NCBI RefSeq assembly: GCF_020042665.1
Contig: NZ_CP083376.1
Location: 4,190,001 to 4,254,000 of the forward strand
Reading direction: 5' to 3'
DNA from: Pseudoxanthomonas sp. X-1
GTDB lineage: Bacteria > Pseudomonadota > Gammaproteobacteria > Xanthomonadales > Xanthomonadaceae
Length of the DNA stretch: 64,000 nt
The notes under the pieces were generated by a model, which made no database searches, was not told the origin of the DNA, and was given only the letters and a program-made list of their open reading frames with translations. Of this stretch, positions 61,944 to 64,000 are shown piece by piece (position 1 is the first letter of the stretch; the number at the start of each line of letters is the position of its first letter). The position numbers and the translations under genes are program-made.

Positions 61944-63020
61944 TTGAGAACCGCCATCCTTTCTTGTGGAACCCTGCTCGCGCTGTTCGCCTCGATATGG
62001 ACCGTGCAGGCGGGCGAGACGCCCGATCCGCGCGTGCCGCTCAACGGCGTGCAGGTGCCGCTGTCGGCCTTCGCCTCGCCCGAGGCGCGCGTACGCCTCC
62101 AGGAGATGCTCGATGCGCAGGCGCGCGGCGAGGGGCCGGGCCAGGACATCGCCGCGGCGCGCGCGTTCTACGACGCGCAGAACAGCGACCGCGTGGCGCG
62201 CATGCGCAAACTGTGGCCGGTGCGCACCAGCGAGCAGCGCTTCGACGGCGTGCTGGCCGACGTGGCGGAACCGGCCGACGGCATCGCGCCGGCCAACAAG
62301 GGGCGCGTGCTGATCAACCTGCACGGCGGCGCCTTCCTGTGGGGCGCGCGCAGCGGCGCGCTGGCCGAGGCCATCCCGATCGCGGGCGTGGGCAGGATCA
62401 AGGTGGTCTCGGTGGATTACCGGCAAGGGCCCGAGTACGCCTTCCCCGCCGCCAGCGAGGACGTGGAGACCGTCTACCGCGCGCTGCTGCGCGACCATCG
62501 CCCGCAGGACATCGGCATCTACGGCTGCTCGGCCGGCGGCTATCTCACCGCGCAGGCGGTGGCGCGCCTGATCTCGAAGAAGCTGCCGCTGCCCGGTGCG
62601 ATCGGCACCTTCTGCGGCGCGCTGGCCGCGCCCGATGGCGACTCCATCTACACCTCGCCCGCGCTGGAAGGGCAGAAGGTGCCCGCCGGCCCGCCCAGAT
62701 TGTCGGACTATCCCTACTTCCGCGGCGCCGACCTGTCCGATCCGCTGGTGTTCCCGGCCAATTCACCGGCCCTCCTCGCCCGCTTCCCGCCGACGCTGCT
62801 GATCAGCGGCAGCCGCGACTTCGCCCTGAGCTCGGTGCTGCGCAGCCATGCGCTGCTCGACGCGGCCGGCGTCGACGCCGAGCTGCATGTGTGGGACGGC
62901 ATGTGGCATGCATTCTTCGTCGACCCCGAACTGCCCGAGTCGCGCCAGGCGTATGCGGTGATCTGGCGCTTCTTCGATCGCCATCTCGGCCAGGCGCCGA
63001 TCGCGGGCAAAGGGCGCTAG
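61944..63020 (+). CDS. Exported alpha/beta hydrolase of the HSL (acetyl esterase) family
   Basis: A 358-residue hydrolase with a signal peptide (MRTAILSCGTLLALFASIWT, cleaved after VQA). The HSL oxyanion motif is HGGAF in LINLHGGAFLWG, the nucleophile is Ser in YGCSAGGYLTAQ (GCSAGG instead of the usual GDSAGG), with Asp in SGSRDFAL and His in GMWHAFFVDP. These enzymes cleave short-chain esters. The start is a TTG at 61944 with GGAG about 8 nt upstream; no ATG gives the signal peptide. An acyl-CoA ligase gene begins 2 bp after its stop, suggesting an operon in which a released acid is activated. Confidence 0.88.
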   Translation: MRTAILSCGTLLALFASIWTVQAGETPDPRVPLNGVQVPLSAFASPEARVRLQEMLDAQARGEGPGQDIAAARAFYDAQNSDRVARMRKLWPVRTSEQRFDGVLADVAEPADGIAPANKGRVLINLHGGAFLWGARSGALAEAIPIAGVGRIKVVSVDYRQGPEYAFPAASEDVETVYRALLRDHRPQDIGIYGCSAGGYLTAQAVARLISKKLPLPGAIGTFCGALAAPDGDSIYTSPALEGQKVPAGPPRLSDYPYFRGADLSDPLVFPANSPALLARFPPTLLISGSRDFALSSVLRSHALLDAAGVDAELHVWDGMWHAFFVDPELPESRQAYAVIWRFFDRHLGQAPIAGKGR

Positions 63021-63022
63021 CC

Positions 63023-64000
63023 GTGGCCCTGCGCTACGCCACCCCGGCCGAAGGCCATTACGACTACCCGCTGCACGTGGGCCAACTGCTGCGCAGCGCG
63101 CTGGAGACGCGCAGCGGCCAGTCCATCCTCGGCAGCGACGGGCGCCGCCACGACTATCCCGAGTTCGGCCGGCGCGTGCATCGCCTGGCCAACGTCCTGA
63201 CCGCGCTGGGGGTGTCGCCAGGCGATGTGGTCGCGGTGATGGACTGGGACAGCCACCGCTACCAGGAGTGCTACTTCGCCATCCCGATGCTGGGCGCGGT
63301 GCTGCAGACGGTCAATGTGCGTCTGTCGCCCGAGCAGATCGCCTACACGCTGCGCGATACCGGCGCGCGCGTGGTGCTCTTCCACGCCGACTTCGCCGCG
63401 CTGGTGGCGCAGCTGGCCGCGCAGCTGCCGCAGCTGGAGCGCTTCGTGCTGACCCATGACGGCCAGCCGCCGGCCTCGCTGCCGCTGGCCGTCGCAGGCG
63501 AGTACGAGGCGCTGCTGGCCGCGGCCGAGGATCGGCACGCCTTCGTCGACATCGACGAGCGCGCGCTGGCCACCACCTTCCACACCACCGGCACCACCGG
63601 CGAGCCGAAGGCGGTGGCCTTCTCGCACCGCCAGCTGGTGCTGCACACCCTGGCCGTCGGCACCACGCTGGGCACCCAGCCCGAGGGCCAGGGGCTGCGT
63701 CACGGCGATGTCTACATGCCGGTGACGCCGATGTTCCACGTGCATGCCTGGGGCCTGCCGTACCTGGCCACGCTGCTGGGCCTCAAGCAGGTCTATCCGG
63801 GCCGCTACGTGCCGGCGCAGCTGCTGCGGCTGCGGCGCGAGGAGGGCGTGACCTTCTCCCACTGCGTGCCGACCATCCTGCAGATGCTGCTGGACGCCTT
63901 CGGCCCCGAGGACCCGGTCGACCGGCGCTGGACCATCATCGTCGGCGGCTCGGTCCAGCCGCGCGCGCTGCACCGCGCCGCGGCCGCCAAGGGGATCACG
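63023..64000 (+). CDS. Fatty/aryl acid-CoA ligase (AMP-binding), N-terminal part, cut by window edge
   Basis: The first 326 residues of an acyl-adenylate enzyme. The opening YDYPLHVGQLLRSALETRSG and RLANVLTALGVSPGDVVAVM are typical of long- or medium-chain acyl-CoA ligases. The P-loop is FHTTGTTGEPKAVAFSHRQL and the next block is MPVTPMFHVHAWGLPY. The rest lies right of position 64000. GTG start at 63023, 2 bp after the esterase stop. Acyl chain preference cannot be read. FadD-like by pattern, but a symbol is not assigned. Confidence 0.9.
   Translation, partial: MALRYATPAEGHYDYPLHVGQLLRSALETRSGQSILGSDGRRHDYPEFGRRVHRLANVLTALGVSPGDVVAVMDWDSHRYQECYFAIPMLGAVLQTVNVRLSPEQIAYTLRDTGARVVLFHADFAALVAQLAAQLPQLERFVLTHDGQPPASLPLAVAGEYEALLAAAEDRHAFVDIDERALATTFHTTGTTGEPKAVAFSHRQLVLHTLAVGTTLGTQPEGQGLRHGDVYMPVTPMFHVHAWGLPYLATLLGLKQVYPGRYVPAQLLRLRREEGVTFSHCVPTILQMLLDAFGPEDPVDRRWTIIVGGSVQPRALHRAAAAKGIT

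Overview
The window is about 64 kb of very GC-rich DNA (I estimate near 70 percent; not computed) and looks like a chromosomal segment of a Xanthomonadaceae bacterium, of the Pseudoxanthomonas/Luteimonas/Lysobacter/Stenotrophomonas type. This rests on the large TonB-dependent receptors, an MHS transporter next to a DcaP-like porin, an ABC permease fused to an M1 peptidase, a colRS-pap2-eptA module, and several families of palindromic intergenic repeats. No tRNA, rRNA, prophage, transposase or CRISPR array was seen.

Layout. 1-8 kb: a TonB-dependent receptor running off the left edge, a UPF0114 membrane protein, a GST, two secreted or cytosolic peptidase-type proteins (DPP IV-like, DUF885) and a VOC protein. 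8-12 kb: a small lipoprotein, a bestrophin gene split by a 270-bp non-coding inverted-repeat element, hemB, a small membrane protein and aroE. 12.6-18.9 kb: an exported double-OsmC protein, a second TonB receptor, a DUF1684 protein and an ExoD-like protein. 18.9-27.3 kb: a sodium/solute-symporter hybrid histidine kinase (CrbS type), then colRS diverging from pap2-eptA (lipid A modification). 28-46 kb: a long run on the minus strand with zapE, an alpha/beta hydrolase, the ABC transporter with fused M1 peptidase, two SnoaL-like exported proteins around a membrane protein and a 43-residue lipoprotein, a DUF6065-cupin fusion, a large autotransporter, and an ECF sigma factor with its Ser/Thr kinase. 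46.5-59 kb: an acetate and carboxylate section with an MHS transporter, DcaP-like porin, acs, a CrbR/ErdR-type regulator, aceK, mgtE and a Pat-type acetyltransferase. 59-64 kb: a receiver-like protein of unknown role, two alpha/beta hydrolases and an acyl-CoA ligase cut by the right edge.

How it fits together. acs makes acetyl-CoA, aceK switches carbon into the glyoxylate shunt, the Pat-type protein is of the family that acetylates Acs, and the CrbS/CrbR-type pair (kinase at 18.9-22.3 kb, regulator beside acs) is the known kind of system that turns on acs. The ECF sigma factor and kinase sit just upstream of a surface autotransporter on the same strand and probably respond to an envelope signal.

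The most unusual item is a structured intergenic element present three times (12.29-12.50, 27.43-27.65 and 27.99-27.76 kb). Each copy follows a protein gene (aroE, eptA, zapE) in the sense direction, begins with a GTTGCT-type hexamer tract, and folds on paper into four hairpins whose stems differ between copies by paired, compensating changes while the loops and linkers stay the same. That pattern points to selection on a 3' UTR RNA (or DNA) structure.
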